This document shows, piece by piece, positions 36,882 to 51,019 of a stretch of DNA of 64,000 nt. How positions within the stretch are numbered: position 1 is the first letter of the stretch; the number at the start of each line of letters is the position of its first letter. The translations under genes were made by a program, and so were the position numbers. Under the pieces are notes generated by a model. The model worked only from the letters and a program-made list of their open reading frames with translations. It did not search any database and was not told the DNA's origin. Source of the DNA: Nematostella vectensis (Eukaryota > Cnidaria > Anthozoa > Actiniaria > Edwardsiidae); contig NC_064043.1 of the NCBI RefSeq assembly GCF_932526225.1, forward strand, positions 14,258,085 through 14,322,084, written 5' to 3'.

Positions 36882-37446
36882 AGGAGTTAGTAGGAAATAG
36901 TGGAGGGATATAGTCTGTTTAGTCTAAATAAAAAACAAACACTGTCATCATTGATGCAACTAACTTTGAAGTCCATTGTTTCTATTCTTTGAGTAATTCT
37001 TGCTTTGCTTTAATGCAAAAAGGATACTAAACGCTATTAACAGCAAGAGACAAGCACATAAAAACAATTAACTCAAGGCCATCTCAAAGAGACCCCGTGC
37101 CTATTGACTTAATTATAGCTTTTACAGATAAACTTTGAGTACATAGATTTTCTTGCAGCTTGTCGTGTTTTCACCCCAAGCACAGCCTCCACCTCTACCA
37201 AACAATGGAGAAGAGAAAATAAGAGAGAGGGGGATAAGAGAAAAATAAAAGAGAGAGGGAGGAGGGAAAAATAAGAGAGAGAGGGAAGACAGAAAATAAG
37301 AGAGAGGGGGGTGAGAGAAAAAGAGAGAGGGAGGGAGCCCAAACATGCACTACTTTCTGATAGTACCATGCGCACGCTGTGATCAAAGAGCTAAGATCAC
37401 TATAAAATCATTCATGCATTTTATATCGAAAATGAATTAGTATATA

Positions 37447-37693
37447 CAGTCGATTGACAAAAGGTTGTCCTCAACCGGCTTTGCGGCTACGCGACAAGCC
37501 CGCATGTAAGCATGGGTAAAAACCACTGAAGCGTCTAGCTGCATATATTAGCCACCGCATATACGGTAAGACTGAAGTTATGCGTTGGCTAATATATGCA
37601 GCCAGGCGCTTCAGTGGTTTTTACTCATGCCTACATGCGGGCTTGTCGGGTAGTCGCAAAACTGGTTGAAGACAACCTTTTGTGAAACGACTG
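37447..37693. mobile_element. 247-bp TA-flanked hairpin element (Tc1/mariner-like MITE), copy 1
   Basis: The ends are CAGTCG and CGACTG, flanked by TA on both sides. The arms of about 110 bp are almost complementary, with inverted GACAAGCCCGCATGTA and AAAACCACTGAAGCG. Copy 2 lies at 49296-49542. Confidence 0.8.
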
Positions 37694-38145
37694 TAAAACT
37701 CGGGAACCTCGCAAGAACAAACGATTTGATTGGTTAGAAACTCGGGATAAAATGCAATATACACCTCTAAGAGGTGGATATTTTCCTGCGCCCCGAAATC
37801 AAGCAAAATGGCGGGTGAAACAGCCGATTTGCAAGTGTTTCCGAAAGGAAAATTGCTCTAAAGCTCGTTTTATATACTAAATTTTTTTTTTTTTGGTTTG
37901 GATCGGGTATTCGTACCAAGACGTAGGGGCTAAAAGTGGTGCGGTAGTGAGGTGGGTGTGATCATATGCATATGATATGGTGATGTTGGAGGGTGATGGT
38001 GAAGGATGGCTAGTGAGGTAATGTAGAGTGGAGATGGTAGTCATTCAATTACGGTGAAAAGGTGGATAGGTTAGACTAGTAGGTGGTGGAGGGTGGTAAG
38101 AAGATAAAGTGGGACTATAGAATAGGTTGTGGTAGTGTGGTGGGC

Positions 38146-38960
<815 letters not shown>

Positions 38961-39775
38961 TTACAAATGTCGTGCAATTGTTTGAATTTGAAGCAGTTAT
39001 TTTCTCATTTACATAATATATTTATCTTATTAGGTTCAAGTATAATGCAACGTATGTCATCAGGCATTTTGATGATTATTTCAGCGGATTGGCGGATTTT
39101 GGAAATACAGCGGGTCACGGATCTGTTGACAATTTGGGCACGGATTTCGGATTTTGACTGCTTTGACGGTCGAATTTCGGATTTTAAATGAATTTCAATC
39201 GATGCTATTGTTTATCTGTCAAACCATGCGGATCTAAAAATATCTGCGGATCCACGGATTTGCCCCGAAAATGTTGCGGATCGGAGGATTTACATACCCC
39301 TATTCACCCCCCCCCCCCCCCCCCCCCCCCCCCCATTTCCAAAACAACAGGTACATACATGTTCGGTTCGACGTACATGCCTTACGTACCTTATATACAA
39401 TCTACAGTATTATATCAATCTATGATACCATGCAGTGCAGGCCTTGCTGTCAGTAATATACTACCCTGGTTCCAGGGCCTCGAACGTCTTCATTTAGTGG
39501 CGCGTTATTTCGACGTACGCTAGGTTCAGAATCTGAACTTGGTCGCTGATTGGCCAATTGACGCGTGGTCATGGAAACCAAAATGTTAAAACCGGTTTCA
39601 CAATCTGATAAATCGAAATAACGCCTCGAGAGGCCAGAGCCTTGTGGCAAGCTGGGCTACGAAAAAGAGAGACGTTCGAGGCTCTGGGACCAGGGTAGTA
39701 ATATAGTCTTCTCTCGGAAGCCCAGCAGGACAACTGCCCAATTCGGTTTCGGAATTCCGTGTTTTGCAAACAACA

Positions 39776-40030
39776 GCAAGATTTTGTGCTTTTGCGAGTT
39801 TGTATTTTGCTTTTGCGAGTTTGTATTTTGCTTTTGCGAGTTTGTATTTTGCTTTTGCGAGTTTGTGTTTTGCTTTTGCGAGTTTGTACTTTGCTTTTGC
39901 GAGTTTGTACTTTGCTTTTGCGAGTTTGTATTTTGCTTTTGCGAGTTTGTATTTTGCATTTGCGAGTTTGTATTTTGCTTTTGCTAGTTTGTACTTTGTA
40001 TTTGCTAGTTTGTACTTTGCATTTGCCCTT
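39776..40030 (+). repeat. Short version of the 21-bp minisatellite, about 12 units
   Basis: The same flanks as the large array (GCAAACAACAGCAAGATTTTG left, TTTGCCCTTTAAATATTTG right). The units are mostly of the TATTTTGCTTTTGCGAG type, which in copy 1 is found mainly at the left edge. Confidence 0.92.
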
Positions 40031-42300
40031 TAAATATTTGTGGCAGTTGCAATGACTGCATTTCCCTCTAGAGAATACTTTATGATCTGGGAAAATATAA
40101 ATACACGAATAGATACCAAGAAATAAACTTCCGTCATCCCCCGGTACTTTAACCTTTACATTAATTTACCTTTAGGGAACGTGCTGGTCATAGCTGGTAT
40201 TAAATAACAGCAGTCAAATAGCGTAATACGAAAAGCAGGGGCGTAGCCAGCCAAAAATGCAGTAAATGTATGAGACATTATCTATAATACAGGAGAAAAT
40301 GCCTATTGAAAGGGCCTTTTGGTCCCCCTCCTGTTAAAAATCCTGGCTACTCAAATCGAAAAAAAAAATGCATTCGCGAAGGTGTGTATTACTGAATCAA
40401 TGTATAATAAAACCATTCCTGAATTCAGTTTTAGTGAAGTGATAACAGGAATAAACAATGTCTTGCCAGGTGGAATCTATCTCGGCCCCCGGCTTCGCGG
40501 GATATCACTAAAACCTCATCCAATATTTTTTTTAGAATCATCAAGACTCACGTTCTTTTAGATCAATACAGCAGAGAATGTCGAATTGGGTATTGTAGTC
40601 CAGTTATAGTACGTATCTACGCATCTGTAATTCATTTCAAAAAAGCAAACTTCGTCACCTCCATTTCCAAATAGTATTGTAATATAAGCCGCGTTTCTAG
40701 CCTCGCAAAGGAAAATGTTCAAACTGCACTTGCAACCCTCCCCCTCCCATCCTACGGGGTATGGTGTATGTTACAACAGGAACTTTTACGCACAGTTAAC
40801 GCGCCAAATTGGCACAACTTTTTCACGGCAAATTCTTAAGCATCAGTAAAGTTACAGAGCCGCAGCAGGCCACGAAAAATAGGGAATGGGGTGGGGGTGG
40901 GGGGCACAATACAGAAACATAAAGAAAATATTTGGTTATACTGGTCATTTCCTTATAATTTTTTTAAAATATTTGGGGGGTGGGGTCAGGTTCTTCCAGT
41001 GTCCCACCCCCAGCTACGGCCCTGCGTTATTATGTTATTTTTTAATCCTTTTATTTCTTCATTACCAACAGAACATGACACGTTCCGCACAAAGTTTGAG
41101 TTTCACTCTGTAGTGTGTACCATTGCTCTGATGTAATTTTGCGCCTTACATCTCAAAATCTCTAAATTCTAAAGCCTCGAAAGTGGACCTGCTGGTCGTG
41201 TGCTGTACTAAACTTCAGAATACAAACCCACTGATATGCATTCATCTAGTATTGATCTTTATTATATACATACTGAGAAATACTCACTGAAAACATATTC
41301 AGTAAATTTTCGTTCGTTCACTGGTCTCAGCCATTCGGAGACGCGAACGGTGTTTTTTCACCGTAAAGAAAAGTCGTTCGCGGTTCTGATTGGACGAACG
41401 ATATTTTTTCACTGTACTTGAATAGCTTCAATCCCAACGCATCAACGAGTGCATAAAAATCGTACAAGCATTTTCCATTCAGTAATTTATTTTTTTCATA
41501 GATGTCGAGATTTTAGAGATTAAAAAGTGCACTACTTGTGTAACATGAGATACAGATTCGTGCGTGACATTAGCGAGACGGATTCATTTCAATGTCTGTC
41601 TTCAACTGAACCGTCGAACAGCACATCGGAGCCTCTTCAGCCAAGTCTAATAAAATGTTATGTAATAAGCTTATGATAAATTTCTCAGTATGTATATAAT
41701 GCTTTGTACAGTTTTTATTCACGAGTTGTGCAGTATTAAAAAACGAACAAGTGAGCCCAGCGATTTTTTCATGTAGTACCAGACATTTAAATATGGGAGG
41801 ATATAATACAGAATATATACAGAAAGGGATATAATACAGAAAGATTAAGAAAAATATAGGGGGACCAGCCACATCCTTACTAGTCATTTCTTTTTTTTAA
41901 ATACAGGGGAGGATGTACCAATACCCCAGTGCCCCACCCCTTGCTAAAGCCCTGTTGTATAGTCTGTCACGTTTTATAGGAATCAACGAATAAATCTTTC
42001 TTGAAAACTATTCTAAAATTATCTCCACCCCCTGAGAGTAATCAATTACTCTATATTTGAACATAACAAACATCACATGATGAAATATCTTACTCTCTAG
42101 GTACTGTATGGCTGTCAGTTTATTAAGATATTCACATCATACTGAAATCAGCCCAATTAACATTGATAATTATTGGAATAATTACATATTATTTCTATAT
42201 TTAATTACATGTATGGAGATATTGTAGTATTGGTCAATAAATTTGATACATTTGTTGTTCTCATTGTTTTCCCAAGTGGAGTACATATTCAGTTCCCTCA
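40031..42300. other. Non-coding flank between the short minisatellite and the coiled-coil gene, copy 2
   Basis: Collinear with 28881-31200. It carries the same G-rich and CCCAGCTACGGCCCTGCG segments. No gene was recognised. Confidence 0.5.
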
Positions 42301-42339
42301 GGGCAGAACAGGGACAGTCTATTGCAGAGACTAGGCCAC

Positions 42340-44293
42340 TAACAATGGTGCACTTGTCCAGCTGTAAATAAATGAAACAAGACAAGGCTTAAGCAGATAG
42401 CCCTTGTGTTACTATATTCAGTTAGAGTATGGTGTAGATTATTTTATTTCAAATTACTTGTCAGTACAATACTCAATATATAAGTAAACTCCACCCCCTG
42501 AGATAGAAACTTTTGTATCTAAGAAAGAAACTTTTGTATCAAGAAAGATGGCACTTTTAGGAAGTGCATCAATATATTCAATGAAGACACTTCAGAGTTG
42601 TCTCTTAGTGCGAGTTTTGTGACAACTGGCAGATGTTGCCATCTGGAAACATACTTAGCCAAATAGAGAAGTTCTAATTTTATCCCTAGAAAACAGAACC
42701 ACTGATTACTAAAGCAGCAAAACCACTTATCACTGAATCCTTCAGGCCAAGGGGGATCTTTATATCAGATGACAAGGATGCTTGTAGCTTGAAATATCTT
42801 AAAAAAATCCTGTCCATACTATATGGGGGTCCCCCTCCAGGAATCTAAGGGTGTGAGCATTGCCCTCAATATGTCCCTATGGACATCAGCTTTAATGCTC
42901 TTGGCCAAACTCACCTATCAAAGGTGCTCCTAGGGGCTTGCCTATCACATGACCACTCACACAATTCAGGGCGTCCATCAGGTTAACACGAACCATCTTT
43001 AAACGCCTGAAGTTGCGCTGGCTAATTAGCTCCCTCTCTGATTGGCTGAGAGTTGTTAGTGCCAGGAAGACATGGTTGTGCACCTGGTCTAGTGTCAGGT
43101 CTGTGGATGGACTTGATAGCTTGATGACTTTCTGTGAGGCAAAGGATGTTTTGGGGGTCTCTTTGGGTACAGATTCCCAAGCATGATCTTTTATAGCACC
43201 TAGCTTACTCTTTAGTCTTGAATTCTCTTCTCTTAGCTTTTTGAGCGCTGTATTCAGCACATCAACCTGTCCTGATATTCTCTCAAGGGCATTCTCACTG
43301 GAGACTGCTGTGTTCTCATGGATCTGGTCGAGATGTTTCAGATTTTCTAATGATCTACCGAGCTGTGAAGTGAGTTCACTGTTCTCCAGCTCAAGATCAT
43401 CGATGTACTTCTGCAGAGCTAATTTCTGCTCATCATTCTTCCTGAGCATTTCTTTCATCGTCGCCATCACACCCTTGGTGGCCTCTGTAGACCTCTCTGC
43501 TCCCCTCAGCTCCACCCTTAGCTCTGTTTTCTCATTTTCCATACGTTCAAGCTCATCTTGAAGGGATTCAATCCTGTTGTCTTTGGCTTTAAGCTCATTG
43601 TTTAGATTATCTAGTTCAGCTTGAAGGAGGAGGTTTTCGTTAATGAGGTTTTCATTGTTATGATTTACTGCGGCAAAAAGACTTTCCAAGGTTTCAGTTT
43701 GTTGTTTGTAGTGTTTTAGATCTTCTTGAATCCTAGCTCCCGAGATAACTGGGACCACACAAGTAGAGTGCTTGATTGTGTCTGTGATCTGGCAAAAAAA
43801 TAGAAATCATAAAACTCGTGTTACTGTCTGCATTTTGCAACGATCTCATCTCTTTGTGGATTGTAAAAGAGGCGACCAGGAAAGCCTAGCAAACAAGTTC
43901 ATGAACAATATCATAAGCTTCTCAAGAAACTTAAAAAGTATCTTGCTAAACGTAAGTTAATGGACTTCAATAGAGATTTGGGAGCGCGAATACTAATGAA
44001 TTTACCTTATCAGGAGATCCCTTATTTGCAAATTCGCGACTTTCTTGTCGACAAGCAGGTGCTGCCGTATTATCAGGGACTGCACTAAGCTGTGTTGAGA
44101 CTGCTTCGTTCCCTCTGATCACCGGTGGCTTCCAATCGCTTCCTTTCTTGCTCAGTGTCGAGCTCGGCCGCTTGCAAGAGGAAGGTGGGATAACCACCTT
44201 TCGAGGGCAAAGCGATGACTTGTCAAATTTCAGCCTCAACATATTTGACCTTGAAGGGCAACCAAATCGGGCGCTCCTCGCAAACGCAGACAT
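42340..44293 (-). CDS. Coiled-coil protein, copy 2
   Basis: Exon 1 is 44006-44293 and exon 2 is 42915-43788; both have the same lengths, phases and splice sites as copy 1. The likely terminal exon begins near 42362 and stops after seven codons. The coding frames are fully open. About 20 residues of the 383 compared differ from copy 1, most of them in the second half of exon 2. The differences include charge changes (for example GLU to LYS in the last heptads) and the segment around KLSSPSTDLT. By eye, replacement changes exceed silent ones about 2-3 to 1, as expected without much constraint. Function unknown. Confidence 0.65.
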
Positions 44294-44605
44294 CTTTAGT
44301 TGAGAACAATTCAAATAATTTTTCTGAAAGTAAAACTGATAGACTTCCTCGTGAAAAACGTCTGGCTTTTTGTGACTGAGAAATCTTCGCATAAATATTT
44401 ATGAAGTTGCCACAGAAACCGAGAGGGAAGGGTGCGTCACAACGCGCGTGCTCAACCCTGCTTCCTGATAGGCTGGGCTACTCGAGGATTTAGGCGCGCT
44501 TGCGAAAATCGATCTTCCGCTCGCGACGAGAGTTCCCCCGAAATCAAAAGAAACAAGAAACAACCACAACAAGTAACGAAGGGATATCTTGATTTGACGT
44601 AGATA

Positions 44606-44954
44606 ACACTATTTTTTTATAAGAACGTCCAGCCTGAGATTTCACCAAATTTTAAGAACATGCTAAGAACATGCCGAGGCTGAGATACGCAGATAGCAGA
44701 AAAATTTCCTTTTTTAGTCCTGATGCGTTCTAAAATGCAGAATCAAATTGTGCTCATAGTAACAAGCTTATTATTGCTATTGATCATAAGTGTAATTATA
44801 TTCTCTTCCTAATAATTCATTGGGTATTATATTCTTTATATACAATAAAATTTAAGAACATCGTTATGAACATATTCAGCCTCAAAATGTCCCAAAAATA
44901 AGAACGGCCCAGCCTCAACTGAAAATTAGACGTTCTTATAAAATTAAAGAGTGT
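44606..44954. mobile_element. Miniature element (TATAAGAAC type) in block X, copy 2 of the duplication
   Basis: Ends ACACTATTTTTTTATAAG and TTATAAAATTAAAGAGTGT. Collinear with the copy at 33491-33841. Confidence 0.7.
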
Positions 44955-46094
44955 ACATAAATATCATGTGCATCTGAATTGCAGCTCATTACGCCAGCCC
45001 AGAACTCGTGCACTGGGGGCACGTGACCCCTCCAATATTTTTAAAAAATTATAAGGAAATGACCTGTAGGGGAGTTTCCGTGCCCCAAAATATTTTCTTA
45101 AGGTTTCTGTATTGTGCCCCCCCCCCCCCCCCCCCACCTCATATATTTTGAAGCTTTGAATGTGCGGCATGTGTGAAATCGCATGATCTCCGACGTCCGG
45201 GAAAATATGAAATTTTGTAAGCTTTGAAACGCCAAAATTACTTTTGACACCAGGTTCTTTATTATTACTTATGAATTTTTCAAATAAGATTTTTTAGTAT
45301 TACACGTATTCTTGTAGAATAGGGTAGGTCGTCCCCTGACATACAGGGTCGGATCTAGGGAGGGGTGGGACGACTGGGTCTCGTCAGTCGGCACCCCTAT
45401 TTTTAGATATTTAGCTTAAAAATAACAAGACAATATAGGGAAATCGGCGATAGAACAATGAATCCGGCCCCTCCTTTATGAAACCTTTGCTTCGACCCCC
45501 CTTACTGTGTTTTGTTTTTCAAATTTCTTCACTGCCAAAAGATTATGACAATAGAATATGTCTGTCTAGTGCGTACCATTGCTTCGGGCGTAATCACCAG
45601 ACCTCTAATAAATGCTATTTCTACGACATCATTAATTTATAGCGGTAAGGGATAGACCATTTGATATTTGACGGGTGGGGGGGGGGTGGCTTATGTTTTT
45701 CTGTTCTATTTTTTCCCCGGGCAGCTTTGCTGCTTGGGTTTTTCCTCCTCGAAGGATGTGGCGATTTTTCTGCCACCCATTGCTTCCCCAATTTTTAAGG
45801 GCCTGCGTCTAGCTCGATTTGTTTTTTTTATCGGCCACTTCCCCTGTCAAATATTTATTCAACAATTCACCATTCCGCTCCACTCCTTTCGATCTCAGCT
45901 ATGACCTAAGTGCAATCACCAGCCACACCAAGCTGTCTTGTTGTCCTTGTTGCAGTGTTTGTGTCGTGCTACATCAACTTCTGTAATAGAAATCCCTCAT
46001 TCCAGACTTAGAAATCATTTCATTCTACAACGCCGTATACAGGATATAATCGATATAAGTGCGACACATAAGAATTGGAGCACGATGTATACTA

Positions 46095-46753
46095 CATCAT
46101 GCAGCCCATGGCCCTAGGCGGCAATACCATCGATCGGGTGCAGTCGTTCAAGCTGCTTGGCGTTCTCATATCGTGTGACTTGACATGGGTTGCGCACTGC
46201 GACTTCATAATTAAGAAGGCTAACAAAAGGCTTTATGCTCTAAGAATACTTAAGAAATGGGACCTGGATGCCATAGAGCTGATAACAGTCTACCGGTCAC
46301 TTATCAGATCGGTCATTGAATATGCGTCTGCAGCCTTCGCGAACCTTCCAAATTATCTGTCTGACGCCCTAGAGAATGTTCAGAGGCGTGCGCTCAAGAT
46401 CGCTTTCCCAGGTAGTAGTTATGAGGGCTCACTCACGCTTGCAAACCTTCCAACGTTGCACGAGCGAAGAAATACCGCATGCCAGCGATTCGTTTCCAGA
46501 ATCAAACCAGAGAATCCTCTTTTTCCTATCATTAAAGGGCGTCGCATTACGCATGATCCAGGTTATAATCTCAGATCTAAATCTAAATCTTATCAGAGGC
46601 CTACTAATACGAGTCGTTTCAACGAGTTCGTTACTGTTAAATATGCTAATTACATTTGATTAATTGTACTTTATTGTATTGCTTACTTGTATCTCAGACT
46701 CACCTGTAATCCAGTCTATACTGCGAAAGGTTGAATTAAACTCATTATTATTA
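46095..46753 (+). mobile_element. 5'-truncated non-LTR retrotransposon (CR1/L2-like) 3' end
   Basis: A 659-bp insertion present only in duplication copy 2. In copy 1 the same flanks (GATGTATACTA and TTAAGAACTTTATATT) are joined directly. The insert encodes the end of a reverse-transcriptase polyprotein, with FKLLGVLISCDLTW, KKANKRLYALR and YRSLIRSVIEYASAAF (46095-46659). It then has a short 3' tail ending CTCATTATTATTATT. A microsatellite-like 3' tail and heavy 5' truncation are typical of CR1/L2-type insertion. Confidence 0.85.
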
Positions 46754-46922
46754 TTAAGAACTTTATATTTATCGCGATATTTCCATATCCCTTACCTTGA
46801 ATGTACCTATCTTTATCAATAATAACAAGACGCTGCCATATATGTCCCGATATGCCTCTCTGCTCCCCCTTTATTCCTCCTGCTAGATTCACCTCGTCAA
46901 GATTTTCTCAATTTCTGCTCAT

Positions 46923-48730
46923 CTTCCAAGAGATCAGCCTTGAAGTGTGGATATAAAGTCAGAAAGTGATAAAAAGTCTCCCCCAGGTAATTCTAATATT
47001 ATCATAACATAAAAGCTCTTTTAAGCCCCAATATATCGAGCCAATTTGTATGGTAGTTTATAATAACGAAAATAATTCAGAAATCCTAGATTGCATGATC
47101 AGGAAGAAATAGTTTTTCGGTTAAGTTCGTAGTTTGGTTTAAAATTGTTTTCATGAAAAATATGGAGAGCTGATGTGAATCACAACAACACATGTTTAGA
47201 TTAAAATCTTCTTTTTGTTAAACTGCCTAAGGGTAGAAGCCCGGGGGATACTCCCTTTAAATTTGGGGTGGGAGTGACGGCGACGTATTTTTTGGGATTT
47301 GAAATCCGAGGTTTGGTATTTTTTAGGGTCTTCTAAGCAAAGCATATCAAAAATAAAAAACATGGTATTTTTTTAGGATCTACGAACGCGAGGTACTTTT
47401 TTTCTTTAAAGGGCGACCCGCGGCCATGTTTTCGATTTAAACAAGCTGTGATAAGGGGCTGCGATATTTTCTTCATTGCTCTATTCGCGGAGCCGCCGCG
47501 TGAAAGTAGGATAAACACGGGATTAACACACATCTTTGTAAGAGGTTTTTTGGGGGGTTGTGACTATTTCGTACCGTGGTATTTTTTAGGGTATTTTTCG
47601 GGGGTCTCCGACGGTCACCCCTACCCATTCTACCCCAGAGAACATATAAAACAATTTGAGCCCAAAATTGTCGTTTTTGGCGGTCCATTCCATATAAGGA
47701 AACTAATATATTCCTTATTTGGAAAATCTGTTTGATTCTTGTAATTTTTTAGCGTACCCTAGGGGCTTCGTAAACTTTATAACTTGTAACCAGAAGAGAA
47801 AAAAACAGTTACTGTGACCATCTTCAGTATGTTGAGAAGGTCCCTGAGAAAAAAAGTTTCGTCGGAACCATACCCCAAAAACGACAACGTTTTCTTCATA
47901 TGTACACATGTTAATGCAAAATGGGTGTTTTTCAACAGGCATCTCTATTGATATGTGTAGGGTAGCGATACGATGGGTACTCGGCGTTTTTAACGCAAGA
48001 ATCTCGGCGTTTTTAACGCAAGTCTCGAAGTCTGTTTTGTTTTTTGTTTTTCAAAATTTTAGGGTCTCGGAGCCTCGTTTTTTTTTTTCTACCACGGTCT
48101 CGGAGTCTCGAATTTTTAAACGCGATCTCAGTCTCCGATTTTGTTAAACGCTGTCTGTTTTATGTTGTTACCATGCTACAGGTTTCCCTTTTTAGCAAGA
48201 TTGCATTGTAACTCTACTTATTCTTTTTTCAACTGATGTTTATGACATACCTCGAGCAAGTTATCCGAAAACAAGCTCGGAAAAGCCTAGTCTCGGGTCC
48301 GAAATTTGACAAAAGTCTCGGGCTCGGATTTTGAAACGCGGGTCTCGGCGCCTGGGCAAGTCTCGGATTTATCCATCGATACCCCTTAGGGTATGTACAT
48401 TATACTCTGTTAAAGTGCAAAAGCATCATTATACTCTGTTTAAGTGCTAACAAGCATCTCTATTGACTTGCAGCCTGCATCCCACTTTCCAGCCTTCCAC
48501 CCAGTACCACTCGTGACATTTGTGGTGCAATACCACCAGAGTTGTGCCCTGTGATAGCCACCAAACTAAAAGATGACCTTTCAGCAGAAGAACTACACCA
48601 AATAAAATACAGCAATGGCCATGTCTCCCAATTTCTGAGAACCATGAGTCAGCTCAAGCCTGAACTTAGTGTTAGTGAGTTCAGAGATGCACTGAGGACC
48701 ACGCCTGGCTGCGAGGAGCCTGGATCCTAG
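46923..48730 (+). pseudogene. Decayed copy of the receptor's last two exons, duplication copy 2
   Basis: 46923-46986 matches the short receptor exon and 48474-48730 matches the terminal death-fold exon, again stopping at GCEEPGS. Nearly identical to 35077-36881, including the premature stop, so the truncation predates the segmental duplication. Confidence 0.75.
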
Positions 48731-49295
48731 AGGAGTTAGTAGGAAATAGTGGAGGGATATAGTCTGTTTAGGCTAAATGAAAAAAAAAAACACTGTCATA
48801 ATTGATGCAACTAACTTTGAAGTCCATTGTTTCTATTCTTTGAGTAATTCTTGCTTTGCTTTAATGCAAAAAGGATACTAAACGCTATTAACAGCAAGAG
48901 ACAAGCACATAAAAACAATTAACTCAAGGCCATCTCAAAGAGACCCCGTGCCTATTGACTTATAGCTTTTACAGATAAACTTTGAGTACATAGATTTTCT
49001 TGCAGCTTGTCGTGTTTTCACCCCAAGCACAGCCTCCACCTCTACCAAACAATGGAGAAGAGAAAATAAGAGAGAGGGGGAGAAGAGAAAAATAAAAGAG
49101 AGAGGGAGGAGGGAAAAATAAGAGAGAGAGGGAAGACAGAAAATAAGAGAGAGGGGGGGGGGAGAGAAAAAGAGAGAGGGAGGGAGCCCAAACATGCACT
49201 ACTTTCTGATAGTACCATGCGCACGCTGTGATCAAAGAGCTAAGATCACTATAAAATCATTCATGCATTTTATGGCGAAAATGAATTAGTATATA

Positions 49296-49542
49296 CAGTC
49301 GATTGACAAAAGGTTGTCCTCAACCGGCTTTGCGGCTACGCGACAAGCCCGCATGTAAGCATGGGTAAAAACCACTGAAGCGTCTAGCTGCATATATTAG
49401 CCACCGCATAAACGGTAAGACTGAAGTTATGCGTTGGCTAATATATGCAGCTAGGCGCTTCAGTGGTTTTTACTCATGCCTACATGCGGGCTTGTCGCGT
49501 AGTCGCAAAACTGGTTGAAGACAACATTTTGTGAAACGACCG
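49296..49542. mobile_element. TA-flanked hairpin element, copy 2
   Basis: Collinear with 37447-37693, with the same CAGTCG start and near-complementary arms. The right end has one change (CGACCG). Confidence 0.8.
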
Positions 49543-49861
49543 TAAAACTCGGGAACCTCGCAAGAACAAACGATTTGAATGGTTAAGAAACTCGGGATAA
49601 AATGCAATATATCGGGTATTCGTACCAAGACGTAGGGGCCAAAAGTGGTGCGGTAGTGAGGTGGGTGTGATCATATTCATATGATATGGTGATGTTGGAG
49701 AGGGTGATGGTGAAGGATGGCTAGTGAGGTAATGTAGAGTGGAGATGGTAGTCATTCAATTACGGTGAAAAGGTGGATAGGTTAGACTAGTAGGTGGTGG
49801 AGGGTGGTAAGAAGATAAAGTGGGACTATAGAATAGGTTGTGGTAGTGTGGTGGGTAGGTG

Positions 49862-50049
<188 letters not shown>

Positions 50050-50089
50050 GTCAACACTCCTCTCCCCAAAGTCAAATGGTTTTTTATAA

Positions 50090-50600
50090 GTCTTTTCACC
50101 CCGAAGCCAAACGAATCAATTCCAGGTCATACAGACCCAGAATAGCAGTGTAAACAATTTTGCAATCAATTTGGTTTCAGAAAAGACACCATTTAGGAGA
50201 GCTGTGGTGATTCATTAGAAAATTATTTTCTCATCCGGGCAAAGCCAAACAAGAAAAAATCATCATGAATCCACCTTTGCTTGCAAATATCCATAAGCAA
50301 AGCACTCAATTATGCCCCAAAAGACTTTATGATGTCCTGAGACACTCCTAATATGCTCATAGCTGTATTTTTGATGAAAAATACAAGCAACCATCAACTT
50401 GTGCTGGCTTCAGCACATCGACGAGGGATTAAAAGTGGGGACCGCAAAGCACTGTTGGAAAGCTTGGATACCGCTGACTAGGTGCAGCTGTGTTTGACTT
50501 TGACGGGCTGTATAAAACTCAGAATAGGGGGGGGAGGTATCTGTTTTCAGTCTGTTTTTTGTAAATTCAGCTCCAAAAAAGCCAGGAGTCAATGGGTTAA
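50090..50600. mobile_element. Truncated copy of a TTAA-ended element
   Basis: Matches 62518-62948 closely over its length and ends CAGGAGTCAATGGGTTAA. The left part is missing next to the duplication edge. Confidence 0.7.
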
Positions 50601-51019
50601 ACTGTGTCCTGGTATAGAAATATTAGGTTAGTAAACAGGAAATGCTCATGACTATCACTCATTATTCTTACACATGCACTGAGGAAAGAGGTGTTATAAA
50701 AAGGAGGTTACAGTTTTTAAAATGTCTGTATTCACTGTATTATCGATGGTAAGCATGCCCAAGGTGAGTGAGAGTTGAAAAACAAACGGGCACGAGAGGA
50801 AGAAACTTAAAAGAACCTAGGTTGCCTTTTTATATAGTGGTGGTCCTTGTTCAAGGAACATATTACTTTTCAAATTATTAAGGGTTTTTGAAATATCCAG
50901 TTCCCCAAATGGATCTATTCACACTTCTTTTGTGTTTGTGTTGATTTTATATAATTTGAACCTTAATCATTTTAAATATTGTAATTGCAAAAATTTATTC
51001 ATTTGTTTTTATATTTTAG

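Noticed and set aside
37109-37386. Overlapping minus-strand frames rich in LSLIF/PPSL
   Set aside because: They come from a purine-rich GAGAGA stretch, are duplicated at 48.9-49.2 kb and show no protein-level signal.
38961-40030. CRISPR-like array in the minisatellite
   Set aside because: Contiguous 21-bp units without spacers, in eukaryotic DNA.
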